35,473 nucleotides of DNA, from positions 1 to 35,473 of IMG/VR virus record IMGVR_UViG_3300030102_004019. One strand, given 5' to 3'. Origin of the DNA: a virus. Both the position numbers and the translations under genes were made by a program. Below the pieces are notes generated by a model, which saw only the letters and a list, made by a program, of their open reading frames with translations, did no database searches and had not been told where the DNA came from. Positions 1 to 9,845 of the stretch are shown here, piece after piece. Positions within the stretch are counted from its first letter, which is position 1, and each line of letters starts with the position of its first letter.

Positions 1-42
1 GAATGCAGGGCTTGTTTAGGAATATGGTCAGAAAAAACATGA
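1..42 (+). CDS. Possible 3' end of a plus-strand gene converging on the tail operon
   Basis: Frame 1 is open from the window edge to a TGA at 40-42 (13 residues, ECRACLGIWSEKT). The only support is position: the stop sits directly at the base of a strong terminator whose T-tract lies on the plus strand. Too short to identify; the other two frames cannot be excluded. Confidence 0.2.
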   Translation, partial: ECRACLGIWSEKT

Positions 43-72
43 GGGGGGCTTCGGCCTCCCTCGCTTTTTTTT
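41..72 (+). terminator. Intrinsic terminator with UUCG tetraloop, probably bidirectional
   Basis: A 9-bp stem pairs 41-49 (GAGGGGGGC) with 54-62 (GCCTCCCTC), with one G-T wobble. It closes on a C(TTCG)G tetraloop and is followed by GC and eight T (65-72). On the minus strand the same stem is followed after three bases by six T (complement of 32-37), so it could end the leftward tail operon as well as a rightward gene. Hairpin plus U-tract is the classic bacterial form; archaeal terminators usually need only U-tracts. Confidence 0.75.
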
Positions 73-113
73 GGTTTTTAAAAAGGGGTAAATTTTAATT
101 TCCCTTATTTCTT

Positions 114-153
114 ATTTTGTTCGGCTAAATCAGAAGATTAAGCCATACAAAAT
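114..153 (-). other. Imperfect palindrome overlapping the stop of the last tail gene
   Basis: ATTTTGT (114-120) pairs with ACAAAAT (147-153). Inside, GGCT-A-AAT (123-130) pairs with ATT-A-AGCC (137-144) around a CAGAAG loop, with one A-A mismatch and a 2x2 internal loop. It includes the edge of the TGA stop at 153-155. No T-run follows on the minus strand, so it may stabilise the 3' end of the mRNA rather than terminate by itself. Confidence 0.4.
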
Positions 154-1409
154 CAATCACTAATAATCATATGTCCAGTCACCAATGGTGGAATACTATC
201 ATTATGTCCTTGTAATGTAATATATTCATGGGGTGCTAATACTACCTGATTAGGAGTGCTTATTTTAGCGTGAGTAGGAAGTCCCAAATTAATCACAGGA
301 TTCCCTAAAATAGTGATAGGCGCACCTCCAATATTTATAACATGTAAAATGTTTCCAGCCACGGGTGGAGGCAATTGAACCTGATTTGCTGGAGTAAGAG
401 CAGTAATATCATCAACATAAACAACAGTTTTTGCTCCTGTCATAACTGCCCCAACTGCATTATTATGCACTTCATAAGCAAGATTTTGGTTGGCTGTTGA
501 AGTAATAGTCGCTACTGAAATGCTATTTGCTGTTGTTGAGCCTCTTCCGCTAACTGAATCTAATGTATCAGATTCTGCACTTAATGTTCCTGCTCCAATA
601 TCACTTCTAACTTCTGTTCCTGTTCTAAAGTCTACATTTCCGCCACTATCTAAAACCAAGAACTTATCCGTATCTGTTCCAGCATTTACTACGCTTCCTA
701 GATTTACCGTCCCTGCAATTGATGTTGCACCTAATCCATTTACTGAAAATACCTCAGTAAGTGTGTCAGTTAAATCCCCATCAGCGTCATCATCAGTAAC
801 TATCTCAAATTTCTCATCAGCAGTATTATCTCCTAATACAAATCTAATATCTGCATCTGCTATTTTATTATGGAAAGTTGTTTTAGTAGAACTGCCTTCT
901 ACTGACATAGCCTCTGTATAACCACTAGAATCATACCCTACGCTCAAACTGTTTTCAGTCTTATGAACTGTTAAGTATTGAATATTTGGGTCGCTTCCTG
1001 TATGAGTAATAACAGCAATAATAGTATCTGCTCCTGCTACTCCAGAAGCAGGGTGTCTATATTCAGGAACTTTATTTACTGCGGTTGGGTTTCTAATTTC
1101 CAAAACAGGCGCAGTTGCGTGATTATTAGCAACTAACAAATGATAACCGTTTGTATATGATGCACTTAAAGTTAAATTATTTACACCAGCAACAGCAAGT
1201 CTTTTACCATCACGAAAAATAACTCCCGCACCAACATCAATCTGTGTTGCGCTATCAACAGTAATATCAAAACCGCTAATTGCATAATTTTGTCCTAATC
1301 CATCAGATAAAGCCTTGATAATTCCAGTATGCGGAAAATCCACATCATCTTCAATTTGATTTGCAGTTCCTGTTGTGCTTTGACCATAGTAGTTTCTATT
1401 GCTTACCAT
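153..1409 (-). CDS. Tail fibre / receptor-binding-type structural protein
   Basis: A 418-residue Thr/Ala/Asn/Gly-rich, beta-type protein with no membrane segment, last in the tail operon. Residues about 25-150 look like the N-terminal domain of marine phage fibre or adhesin proteins. The middle (about 150-230) holds a Asp-rich stretch typical of fibre shafts. The last 90 residues (with VQLPPPVAGNILHVINIGG) look like a small beta-sandwich tip. The ATG at 1409 is chosen over an in-frame TTG at 1418 because GGAGG lies nine bases before the ATG, and the junction TAAG-ATG with the previous gene recurs elsewhere here (31938, 16878). The role as host-binding fibre is inferred from position and composition. 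Confidence 0.6.
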   Translation of the reverse strand: MVSNRNYYGQSTTGTANQIEDDVDFPHTGIIKALSDGLGQNYAISGFDITVDSATQIDVGAGVIFRDGKRLAVAGVNNLTLSASYTNGYHLLVANNHATAPVLEIRNPTAVNKVPEYRHPASGVAGADTIIAVITHTGSDPNIQYLTVHKTENSLSVGYDSSGYTEAMSVEGSSTKTTFHNKIADADIRFVLGDNTADEKFEIVTDDDADGDLTDTLTEVFSVNGLGATSIAGTVNLGSVVNAGTDTDKFLVLDSGGNVDFRTGTEVRSDIGAGTLSAESDTLDSVSGRGSTTANSISVATITSTANQNLAYEVHNNAVGAVMTGAKTVVYVDDITALTPANQVQLPPPVAGNILHVINIGGAPITILGNPVINLGLPTHAKISTPNQVVLAPHEYITLQGHNDSIPPLVTGHMIISD

Positions 1410-1410
1410 C

Positions 1411-1785
1411 TTATTCAACCTCCAATAAAATAAACAGTTCTAATGTTTCTGTTGTGGAAAATGGGCCAACTCCGTCAAAGTTAGTTCTAAATAGAGAGTA
1501 ATCCACTCTAGGGCTTCTTGAAGCATGGGCTGATAAAGTATTGTCATCAAACAAACCAACTTCACGAATAACCTGTCCTTGAATAGAACTACCTGCTACT
1601 GAAACTTTAATTTCTAATACATTCAAATCGGATTCGGTTTTGACTAATGTAGGAGAAACACTTAATGGAACATCTAAATCAGTTGATATAGGATTCGTTG
1701 AATTACCTCCCAAGCCTATTTTAGCACTAGTAATAATGCTTTTAAGATGAGATACCAGTTGTTTTTTAAGTTCATCAGTTATCAT
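1411..1785 (-). CDS. Small tail fibre / tail-collar-like protein
   Basis: 124 residues. An N-terminal helix (1-22) is followed by a Gly/Thr/Pro-rich segment and then a beta-rich region containing IREVGLFDD at 73-81. The IREVGLF pattern is typical of phage tail-collar fibre and related fibre-base proteins, where a short strand is followed by a D-rich turn. It overlaps the hub gene by four bases (ATGA) with GGAGG in front of the ATG, so it is probably translationally coupled to it. Likely connects the tip to the fibre encoded next. No enzymatic motif seen. Confidence 0.5.
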   Translation of the reverse strand: MITDELKKQLVSHLKSIITSAKIGLGGNSTNPISTDLDVPLSVSPTLVKTESDLNVLEIKVSVAGSSIQGQVIREVGLFDDNTLSAHASRSPRVDYSLFRTNFDGVGPFSTTETLELFILLEVE

Positions 1786-4700
1786 GTTAAATCCTCCTCT
1801 ATTAAATCAGTAATTGTAATAGTTGCGCCACCTTCAAATCCAAGTTTAGCAGTTGATGTATTGAACGCCCGTCCGAATCCGAGGGTCATACCGCCCGATG
1901 CCTCACGCTTGCGAACCAATAATTTAAGTCCTTTGATGTTGATGCTATCCAAGAAATCAAAGGATATTTCGTTAGTGGTTAAATCATTATTTCTCAACGC
2001 TGCTTTTGTTTCCTTGCTTGAAACGAGAAGTTCAGAGAAAATATCGGAAAGGTCTTTTGTGTATCTTCCAAGTTGTAATTTAATAAAGCCTGTCAATAGA
2101 TGTTCCATTTCTAAAATAATATATTCGCTCATTTCTATGTTTTCTCTAGGAATAGAAACATTTACAATATCTCCAGGTCTTAATTGATTTATGCCTTTAT
2201 TTTGCATAGTAAATGTTAATTTTTGGTTTACTCTTGAATGAATAAGCAATAATCTAATTGCTTGCTTATTTACTTCTTCTTGAGTTAGCAAAGTATTATC
2301 AACTACTTCTAAGGTCTTTCTTCCTCTTTTTTGGATAGAGCGAATATCCTTTCTTGATGCTTTGTGAGATAATCCATAAACAATGATTTCATTGTAAAAA
2401 TCAAAAGTAGTTGAAACCTTTTCAAATTCTGATATTAAATATTCTTCACTATCATCAATTATGATATTAGTATAATAGTCATTTGAGTCATCGGGAACAA
2501 TTTTAAAAACATTGTTCTCTTCAACTAATTTCATCTCCTTTTTATCTAAAACATATTTAATTGCTGAAAATAAATCTAATCCTTGATAATTAGGTGCTAA
2601 ATACATAGGAGTATCGGTTGATGTTGTTTCAAATTCAATTCCTTCTTGTTCAAGTAATTCATTAATCAAGTCTTCTCCCTCAAGACCGACACTCACCGTT
2701 GAACCAATACACGCTCTTTTAGCATCAATTTGAATTTCTTGGGCAGTATCTAAAGTAAATGTTTCCGAAACGCTCACAACGCCTTGCATTTCTTTTATTT
2801 TTGAGAAATTTAAAATAACAGTATTTTGTGGAGTTGGGGAAGCAGTTCCATCAACAGACACATTTTTGATAACTTCAAGACTAGTTTTTGTATTATCTTC
2901 TCCATCAGACATATACATGCTATAATTTCCTTCAGGCATTATTTCTAAGAAATTTGTGTCTGTTCTCATAACCAAATGATTTTCCGTAGAACTTTGCTTA
3001 TCAGGGTCTACTACAACATACATTGATAGAAATGCTTCTTGGTTTGGCCCCGTTATATCTGGAGTTGAACCCGTAAGAGTTTTTCCTCTCGTTCCTTCAA
3101 CAATATCAATATCTTGATTAATATCATACATTTTGTCTTCATTTGCCATTTTGGTGTATTTTGAATGTAAAGTATTAAGTTTTATTTCTTTTGGACTATA
3201 ATCATAAAAGGTGGTTTCATTTGGTTTAAGGACACGGTAAGCAGACTCATCCACTAATTGTTTATCTAAAATAAGATGGTTCTTTAAACCACCAGAATTT
3301 GAAACGGTGTGAGAAACAACATAAATAATATCATTAGGAACAACATTATTCATATTTCTTGAGGACTCGGTGTTTTCATCACCTGTTGAAACAGTTTTTC
3401 CTAAATCAATATCTTTTCCTGCCTCTGATACTAAATAGCACCCAGTTAAGTCTATCATGTCCATCCAGCCTAATTTTTCAGCGTAGGCATTGAAACCATA
3501 TTCATAGAGAGTTCCACTTGATGAACCTATTGGTGAAACAGTATCATGTTCGGAAGCATCATACCAAAGTCTTGGTTTAATGCCTATTTTGATTCCTGTT
3601 GCTTCGTAGGGAGAAGTGGTGGCCTTTGTGTTTGATGAACCCCTTCTTTTTTCTCCAAAAATATAATTATTACTTGTTTTTCCAACAGTTAAACTTCTTT
3701 TAGTTGAAGCACCGTCATTATGGTCATATTGTCTTCCATCTTTGATTGGAATGGTTGCCCCTGCATCAACATCATGTTTTTGTCCATCTTCAATTATATA
3801 TGTATCTAAAGCAACCACTATATTATGGTCATACAAATTGTCAGCAAATCCTAACATATAGTAAAATGGTCTTGAAAATAAGATTCTTGGAGTGTTTCCT
3901 GGAGTAGCAAGGGAGTTATCATATGCAACCCTAATTGGAAACACTACTGCATCGGAAGAGGCAAAAGCAGCAACTTGGCTATTATGGAAACCATGCCATG
4001 CATCACCAGAGTTAGAACCATAATTTCCGCTAACGATTCCGCCTTTTTGAATATGTGCGCCATCTTCGGACATAAAAGTATCTCTATCTTTGCTTCCTTG
4101 AAGAGTCAGAGAAGTGAACTCTGTGCCTCTTTTGTATATATTTCCAGTAGTTAAAGAAGCATCATCATTTAAATTAACCTCACTTGTAAATTCAACTGTT
4201 TTTGTTCCAGAATCATAAGAATGAACTAGACCTAAAAATTTGTAATTAACATCATATAATCTATCTCCGTTTGCTGGATTAGTTGATACTGTTGCTAATT
4301 CAATTTTTGTTGGTTCTGAAGCCAAAGAAGAAGATGTTCCGAGTAAAGAATCAGAACCTAAAGTTCCAATAGCAGAAGAAAAGTGTCCTCCGTTTAATTG
4401 ACTTACTCTAATATATTCTTCATTAGGCACAGTTTCTTTCTCTGGGTTAAATAAGTTATAGTGAATATCAAAACAAAGTTCAGTTAGTCTCATAATCCCA
4501 AACCTTTTGAGCGCAGAAATGTCAGTATTATTTTGTATAGTTATCGTTTGAAAATTATCATCTGTTAGGCGAACTTGATTACCTGCGGTAGTATTTGTAT
4601 ATGTAAGAGAAGAATCTTTTGTTTTTTTGTTTTCAATAAGAAGTAAATTATAGTCTATGATGTTTTTATTACCATCCATAATACTATCTCCTCTTAATGA

Positions 4701-7700
4701 GGAATATGGTAAAATATCAGAATTAATATACAAAAAGAGCGTTGCTGCTGAACTGACTTCATGTATAAGTCCTTTCGCATATTCTGTGTTTAAATGAACA
4801 TAGCCTCCATAGCCTCCATAATCATCAGTTGCTTTACTTGCATCATCTATATTAACTCTATGTCTTTTTGCTTCTCCATTTAACAAAGAACCATGTGCGC
4901 TACCAAATCCTCTCATATCAAAATCTCTGTGGTTATCATCACCTGTTCCAGTTTTATCATATTCACTAATATTTACGGAAGAAATATTAGGCTTTATTTT
5001 GTAATTAATAGAATGGTGTTCTAATTTAGAATCATTTGGATAAACTTCTCTTAGTTCCACAATTGATGATTTAATTTGAGTGGGTTTCTCATTAAAGAAA
5101 CCATCTGCTTTAGCAATTGATTTGTAATAGGGCTGTCCATATTTCTTATTAGTGTCTTCGTTACTAACAAAGATATTTTCTATGTTTAATGGAACAGGCC
5201 CACTAGAGGTCAATTTACTATGAGGCAGAGTTAAAATTTTTCCTCCCCAAAGATGCGCTCCATTAATAAAGACTAAATCATGCGTGTCTTTACTTACTTG
5301 GTATATTTTATCTCCAGCAGTATAACTTACATCTCTGTCTAAGAATAACAAAAATTTACCATTTCCTGTTCCTTTTTCAAACCTTTTAACTATAACATAT
5401 CCAGCAAAAACAGCATTATCAGTATCGGCTCCTATAAATACTGGGTCGCCTCTGTTGAAGTTTTTAATGAGATTGCCGTTTGCTTCAATAATATTTGGAT
5501 GTGTAGCATTAAGTCCAACATTTTTATTGGCTTGTTCCGTATTTGTTAAAGTATATCCTTCACTTTGTCCATAGTTTTTAATTTTTCTTCCCAATGTAAT
5601 AGGCAAATACGGTGCTAATTCAATTTGAGTTATGTTGCCTTTTTTTGTAGAAGAAACGATTTCAAAATCAATTAAAGTATTTACAGTATCAAATGTAGAA
5701 GCAGAGGCAGAACCGTGTTCATCATGTAATTTTGCTTGAAACGCTAAATCATTTTTAATATTAGATGGGCTATTAATTGAATGCCCTACTGCTCCAACGC
5801 TCTGATTAGTGCTGGATGAAACTAAGGTGTCTCCCTCAGCACCCGAAGAATAAGTAATTTCGTTCCCTGATGTAAAAACTAAACCTTTATTTGCTGAACC
5901 AGTTAAACTAGCCGCCTTTTTATCAGCAAAATGAGATGAGCCAAGTGCCTTTGAAAGAATATAATTTTTTTCTGTTTCCATATAAACTGCTTCATTATTA
6001 GCGGCAGTTAGAGAAGAAGTAATTGAATATTGTCTTGCAGGCCCACCTCCATGAGAATAAGTGCTAGACGCAGTTACTTGCCCAATATATCCATTAGCCG
6101 TAAATAATTTTGTTCCTACCACGGGAAAATTATCAAAATTAGCACCATCTCCATTATCAGGAATTGTAGTCTGAAATAAAGTAACTCCTAATGGTATAGT
6201 AAATGTAGATGCGGCTCTAATATTTGCTAATTTATTGTATGGACTATTGCTAGAATAAATAATATCTTCACTAAATAATGTATTTAAATTCACAACAGGA
6301 GATAATAACTTATTAAATTTGTCTCTACCTTGAATTTCAACGATAGTCTGCCCTTCTTCTTTTTTGGTTTCAATATTTTCTATCTCCCCGTTAAACCTTT
6401 CAATAAATACTTGATATTGACCTTTAGCAAAACTTAAAGGATTACTGTTATACGAATCACCCGTGAAAGATAAAGTAAGCATACCTGTTGTAGCATTACA
6501 GGCAGTAATACTAGCAAATCTTTCATTATGGTTTAAAGATGTAAAAGACACATACATCTTGCTAAATCGGTTATTTAGCAGATGTGTATTTAGCATAAGT
6601 GTTCCATCAGTTGCGTTGTATGCCCGCCGTTGAAGCGCATCTCCGCTTGTCGGTGTCGTGGACTGTGCGGTAAAAGCGGAGTCATTTACGCCTCTCACAT
6701 AGGGGTGTGTGTCGCTTTGGAAGGTTATCTCTTGGGTTGTTCCTGTTAGGCCAGCAATAGACTGAACAATTAAAATATTATTCCCTAACTTGACTTCATC
6801 TCCTGCATTTAGAACATCACTTAAATTATATTCAGTATTGAAAGAAAACACAGCATTAGATGTTTTTGATGAATAGGTTGCTGCTAAAGAGAAAAACTCG
6901 TTCATATCACCACGATGAATGTTATGTCTTACTCTGTATTCATAAAACTCTTTAATTTTCTTAGGCATGATTCTTCCGTTATCTAAAATAGAAGTTTCGG
7001 AAAAACCACCTTTACCATCAATTGATTCAGTATTTACATGTTCAAAAACATTATATAAAAGATTTGATTTAGTAGGAGAATAATCATAATGTAAATATCT
7101 TTTTGGCCCAGTATATGAGGGAGTTGCTATCAAATCATCGCTAATTCTTCTAGCGTTAGGAAACATAGCATTATAGTCATTAGTATCGGCAGTAATAGTT
7201 GCTCCTTCATTGGTTGTTATTGAATCACCTTGATTTACAGTATTATCTAAATCTCTTAATTTATCTGTTAAAGTAACTCTATGAGAAAATTTACTATAAT
7301 CAATAACTGTTTTACCAAAATCTTGAACAGTTCTAAATACAACAGCATCCGTAGTATCAAATGCAAAACTAGTTCCCGAACCGCTTTTTTGCATACAATA
7401 GTATTTTGTGTTGTGGTCTAATTCGTTTTTCTTATCTAAAAGACTATCAAAGAAATAAAACAAGGGTCTAGCACAGGAAAGATTTTCATCCAATGCTATA
7501 CTATCATTTAGAATACCTCCCGAAAAAGCAACAATGTTAGTATTTGTTTTGATGTGGCCCTTGACAATTAAAAATTTTGTATCTTTTGGAATTTCATTAC
7601 CTAATTTTGGTTCAAACTCAAAAGCATCTCCTTCTAAGTCTTCTGTTATTATTTCAGTTATTCTAGCAAAGTGATGTTTCTTATCATTATCTGAATACAC

Positions 7701-7973
7701 TAATACAAAATAGTTATATGTTGCGAAATCACCAGGATTAAAACGAAAGCCTGTGGTTGTTAAAGCATCATAGCATTTAATTCTAAATCCTTTTGTTGTC
7801 GCTAAATTAGAATATTGTGTTCCGCTAGTATGGTCAGTAGCAGTAAAGGTGCTTGCTCCATCTGTAGCAATAGCAGTATAAATTCTGTGAGAAGAAGTTA
7901 TAGAACTATCAGAGAACTTAGGATTTGTTGGAGACTCTTCTTTAGATAAGCCTGTGGCTAAATCAACAACCAT
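1782..7973 (-). CDS. Giant tail hub / tip protein
   Basis: 2063 residues, the largest gene in the window. Two parts resemble phage baseplate-hub proteins of the gp27/gp44/late-control-D type. One is around 530-580 (VEIQGRDKFNKLL, typical of the first hub barrel). The other is about 1755-1990 (EDLINELLEQEGIEFE, a Y/N-rich middle, then LRPGDIVNVSIP, the usual hub-domain ending). Between them lie about 1150 residues of Ser/Thr/Asn/Asp-rich, beta-type sequence, which I read as an elaborate insertion exposed at the tail tip. The C-terminus is Gly-rich. The ATG at 7973 shares one base with the previous stop (TAATG) and has GAGGAGGTGG before it. Homology is judged by eye; position after the tape measure supports it. 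Confidence 0.65.
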   Translation of the reverse strand: MVVDLATGLSKEESPTNPKFSDSSITSSHRIYTAIATDGASTFTATDHTSGTQYSNLATTKGFRIKCYDALTTTGFRFNPGDFATYNYFVLVYSDNDKKHHFARITEIITEDLEGDAFEFEPKLGNEIPKDTKFLIVKGHIKTNTNIVAFSGGILNDSIALDENLSCARPLFYFFDSLLDKKNELDHNTKYYCMQKSGSGTSFAFDTTDAVVFRTVQDFGKTVIDYSKFSHRVTLTDKLRDLDNTVNQGDSITTNEGATITADTNDYNAMFPNARRISDDLIATPSYTGPKRYLHYDYSPTKSNLLYNVFEHVNTESIDGKGGFSETSILDNGRIMPKKIKEFYEYRVRHNIHRGDMNEFFSLAATYSSKTSNAVFSFNTEYNLSDVLNAGDEVKLGNNILIVQSIAGLTGTTQEITFQSDTHPYVRGVNDSAFTAQSTTPTSGDALQRRAYNATDGTLMLNTHLLNNRFSKMYVSFTSLNHNERFASITACNATTGMLTLSFTGDSYNSNPLSFAKGQYQVFIERFNGEIENIETKKEEGQTIVEIQGRDKFNKLLSPVVNLNTLFSEDIIYSSNSPYNKLANIRAASTFTIPLGVTLFQTTIPDNGDGANFDNFPVVGTKLFTANGYIGQVTASSTYSHGGGPARQYSITSSLTAANNEAVYMETEKNYILSKALGSSHFADKKAASLTGSANKGLVFTSGNEITYSSGAEGDTLVSSSTNQSVGAVGHSINSPSNIKNDLAFQAKLHDEHGSASASTFDTVNTLIDFEIVSSTKKGNITQIELAPYLPITLGRKIKNYGQSEGYTLTNTEQANKNVGLNATHPNIIEANGNLIKNFNRGDPVFIGADTDNAVFAGYVIVKRFEKGTGNGKFLLFLDRDVSYTAGDKIYQVSKDTHDLVFINGAHLWGGKILTLPHSKLTSSGPVPLNIENIFVSNEDTNKKYGQPYYKSIAKADGFFNEKPTQIKSSIVELREVYPNDSKLEHHSINYKIKPNISSVNISEYDKTGTGDDNHRDFDMRGFGSAHGSLLNGEAKRHRVNIDDASKATDDYGGYGGYVHLNTEYAKGLIHEVSSAATLFLYINSDILPYSSLRGDSIMDGNKNIIDYNLLLIENKKTKDSSLTYTNTTAGNQVRLTDDNFQTITIQNNTDISALKRFGIMRLTELCFDIHYNLFNPEKETVPNEEYIRVSQLNGGHFSSAIGTLGSDSLLGTSSSLASEPTKIELATVSTNPANGDRLYDVNYKFLGLVHSYDSGTKTVEFTSEVNLNDDASLTTGNIYKRGTEFTSLTLQGSKDRDTFMSEDGAHIQKGGIVSGNYGSNSGDAWHGFHNSQVAAFASSDAVVFPIRVAYDNSLATPGNTPRILFSRPFYYMLGFADNLYDHNIVVALDTYIIEDGQKHDVDAGATIPIKDGRQYDHNDGASTKRSLTVGKTSNNYIFGEKRRGSSNTKATTSPYEATGIKIGIKPRLWYDASEHDTVSPIGSSSGTLYEYGFNAYAEKLGWMDMIDLTGCYLVSEAGKDIDLGKTVSTGDENTESSRNMNNVVPNDIIYVVSHTVSNSGGLKNHLILDKQLVDESAYRVLKPNETTFYDYSPKEIKLNTLHSKYTKMANEDKMYDINQDIDIVEGTRGKTLTGSTPDITGPNQEAFLSMYVVVDPDKQSSTENHLVMRTDTNFLEIMPEGNYSMYMSDGEDNTKTSLEVIKNVSVDGTASPTPQNTVILNFSKIKEMQGVVSVSETFTLDTAQEIQIDAKRACIGSTVSVGLEGEDLINELLEQEGIEFETTSTDTPMYLAPNYQGLDLFSAIKYVLDKKEMKLVEENNVFKIVPDDSNDYYTNIIIDDSEEYLISEFEKVSTTFDFYNEIIVYGLSHKASRKDIRSIQKRGRKTLEVVDNTLLTQEEVNKQAIRLLLIHSRVNQKLTFTMQNKGINQLRPGDIVNVSIPRENIEMSEYIILEMEHLLTGFIKLQLGRYTKDLSDIFSELLVSSKETKAALRNNDLTTNEISFDFLDSINIKGLKLLVRKREASGGMTLGFGRAFNTSTAKLGFEGGATITITDLIEEDLT

Positions 7974-9160
7974 TATTCATCCACCTCCTCAAATCTTAAA
8001 TATAAAACAGTATTGTTATAGTTAGGCATTAAGTTATTTGTTGCTGAAAATTGAGTTTTTCTAATATTCATAAAACTTAATTCATGAAGTTCACCCATAA
8101 ATTGATTATTGGTTTTTGCGGAACTTACTCCTGTTGTTCCTCCACCATTCGCACCAATATAAAAATCTTCTGCGGCCATAGAAAATGAATCTGTTTGAGT
8201 ATGCGTTCCTGTTTTTACTAGTCTCCCATTAAAGAAAATAAGAATTTCTTTATTTTGATTATCCCATGCACAAGCAATATGATAGGTGTTGTTGATATAA
8301 CTTGGCTCAAAATATTTATCATGGATATAAAGATTAGTATTTACACCAACTGCTTGCGAAGGGGCTGCTTTTAGAGTCAAAGCACTTGCAGTAGCACTAT
8401 CAACAAAACCGATAGAAGTAAAAGTAAAACCATCTCTAACAAATATCTCTTTAAACTCACTAACATAATCATTTGGGTTTCCGCCGCTTACATTTACTGC
8501 ATGGCTTCCGCTAAAAGTTGAACTTGTTTTTCCAATAAGTCTATATTTTGCCTTACCGTCTGCATCAAAGCCAGTTAAGTCATTATCTCCACCTGACCAT
8601 TCATCAGCCGCATAGGAATATTGCGCTCCTAAATTTGGAATTATAACTTCATCTGTTGTAAAATACTCCATAGAAGCACTTCCTAATTTTATCCCTACTT
8701 TGATTTTATATCTTGCTGGATTATTCCAATTATGGGTTGTGCTATTAATTAAACTAATTTGTAAGTTAGTGCTATGAAAAATACGCATTTCGTGTGTTCC
8801 TCTATCGTCTTTGTCCATATATTTATGACTCTCATAATCACTTTCAGTAGCGGCAGAGTTTAATCCATTTTGTATCTTTTTACTGCCTGAAACAAATGCT
8901 TTAGCACTTCCCGAAGGATTATTGTCTGTAAATTGTGGAGGAAACTCATTTCCCGACGCTGCATAAAAACCATAACCATTTATTTCATATGGTGTTAAAA
9001 CACACTCAAATGTAAAATTATTATCTAAATCCCAAAGACCGTAAGGAATACCTGTTCCTGTTGAAGCGATATTATCCGAATAATCTAATGTCAAAAAACC
9101 ATTACACATAATCGGAAAAACAAGCGAGCGTTGTTTTCCTGCGAAAATAGAATATGACAT
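7973..9160 (-). CDS. LamG / concanavalin-like domain tail protein
   Basis: 395 residues. The C-terminal third has a laminin-G/concanavalin-like jelly-roll signature: YHIACAWDNQ at about 290, then LIFFNGRLVKTGT, a F-Y-I-G-A-N strand and a final LYLRFEE strand. This fold usually binds carbohydrate. The N-terminal part is also beta-rich, Ser/Gly/Asn-rich and has no signal peptide. It sits between the distal tail protein and the hub, so it is probably a glycan-binding component of the tail tip. Start ATG with GAGGTTT upstream. Confidence 0.65.
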   Translation of the reverse strand: MSYSIFAGKQRSLVFPIMCNGFLTLDYSDNIASTGTGIPYGLWDLDNNFTFECVLTPYEINGYGFYAASGNEFPPQFTDNNPSGSAKAFVSGSKKIQNGLNSAATESDYESHKYMDKDDRGTHEMRIFHSTNLQISLINSTTHNWNNPARYKIKVGIKLGSASMEYFTTDEVIIPNLGAQYSYAADEWSGGDNDLTGFDADGKAKYRLIGKTSSTFSGSHAVNVSGGNPNDYVSEFKEIFVRDGFTFTSIGFVDSATASALTLKAAPSQAVGVNTNLYIHDKYFEPSYINNTYHIACAWDNQNKEILIFFNGRLVKTGTHTQTDSFSMAAEDFYIGANGGGTTGVSSAKTNNQFMGELHELSFMNIRKTQFSATNNLMPNYNNTVLYLRFEEVDE

Positions 9161-9169
9161 AACGAAACC

Positions 9170-9841
9170 TCAAGGTAAAATCAAAGCAACAACAAAATCT
9201 AAACTAAAAGAAACATCAACCGATTCAGCATTTAATTCATATCCAAAGTTTTGAATAAAACCTTTTAGTCCTTCAGAAGTTGATGCGGTTGGAAAAGGTA
9301 AAGAACCACTAACATTGGTATTATCTAAAGTATTTGGTTCACCTCTTGCTCTAAATGTTAAAGGAATATCAACAGAAACACTTCCTAAAGCAACAGTTGA
9401 TGAATCGGGGCTTGACGGATTATCTGCAAGTCTGCCTCTATCAATGTAATTTTCATTAACAAAAGATGGAGTCAAAACTACTAATTCATTAATAGCCTGA
9501 TAACTTGCTAAACCTGTTGAATCAACACCCGAAGCAATCATCTGCGCTAATTCTTGTGCTGTGAATTTTAATGTTCTATGAGGCGATGTTTCAGGAGAAT
9601 GGGTTCTTTGTATTTCAGTCGGTAAAATAAATCCTTGTAAAGAGATTCTTTTGCTAGACATTCCTAAATCTAAAGCAGCAGTAAGAGACTCACCTGTTGC
9701 TAAACCACTTAAAGGTAAAGGAAAAGCAGGAATCTGCTTATCAACAGAAACAGAGACAGAAGTCACTTGTAATGGAATAGTGTCAATAATTGCACTACTA
9801 CCTGAATGATTTTGTATTTTTAAATAAACTGTGCTTGTCAT
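9170..9841 (-). CDS. Distal tail / tape-measure-adjacent structural protein
   Basis: 223 residues with alternating strand patterns, rich in Ser, Thr, Leu and Val. No catalytic motif, no membrane segment. It directly follows the tape measure gene, the normal place for a distal tail protein or hub adaptor in siphoviruses. The start has a strong GAGGTGATTAA-ATG site. Family not recognised; function rests on position alone. Confidence 0.5.
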   Translation of the reverse strand: MTSTVYLKIQNHSGSSAIIDTIPLQVTSVSVSVDKQIPAFPLPLSGLATGESLTAALDLGMSSKRISLQGFILPTEIQRTHSPETSPHRTLKFTAQELAQMIASGVDSTGLASYQAINELVVLTPSFVNENYIDRGRLADNPSSPDSSTVALGSVSVDIPLTFRARGEPNTLDNTNVSGSLPFPTASTSEGLKGFIQNFGYELNAESVDVSFSLDFVVALILP

Positions 9842-9845
9842 TTAA

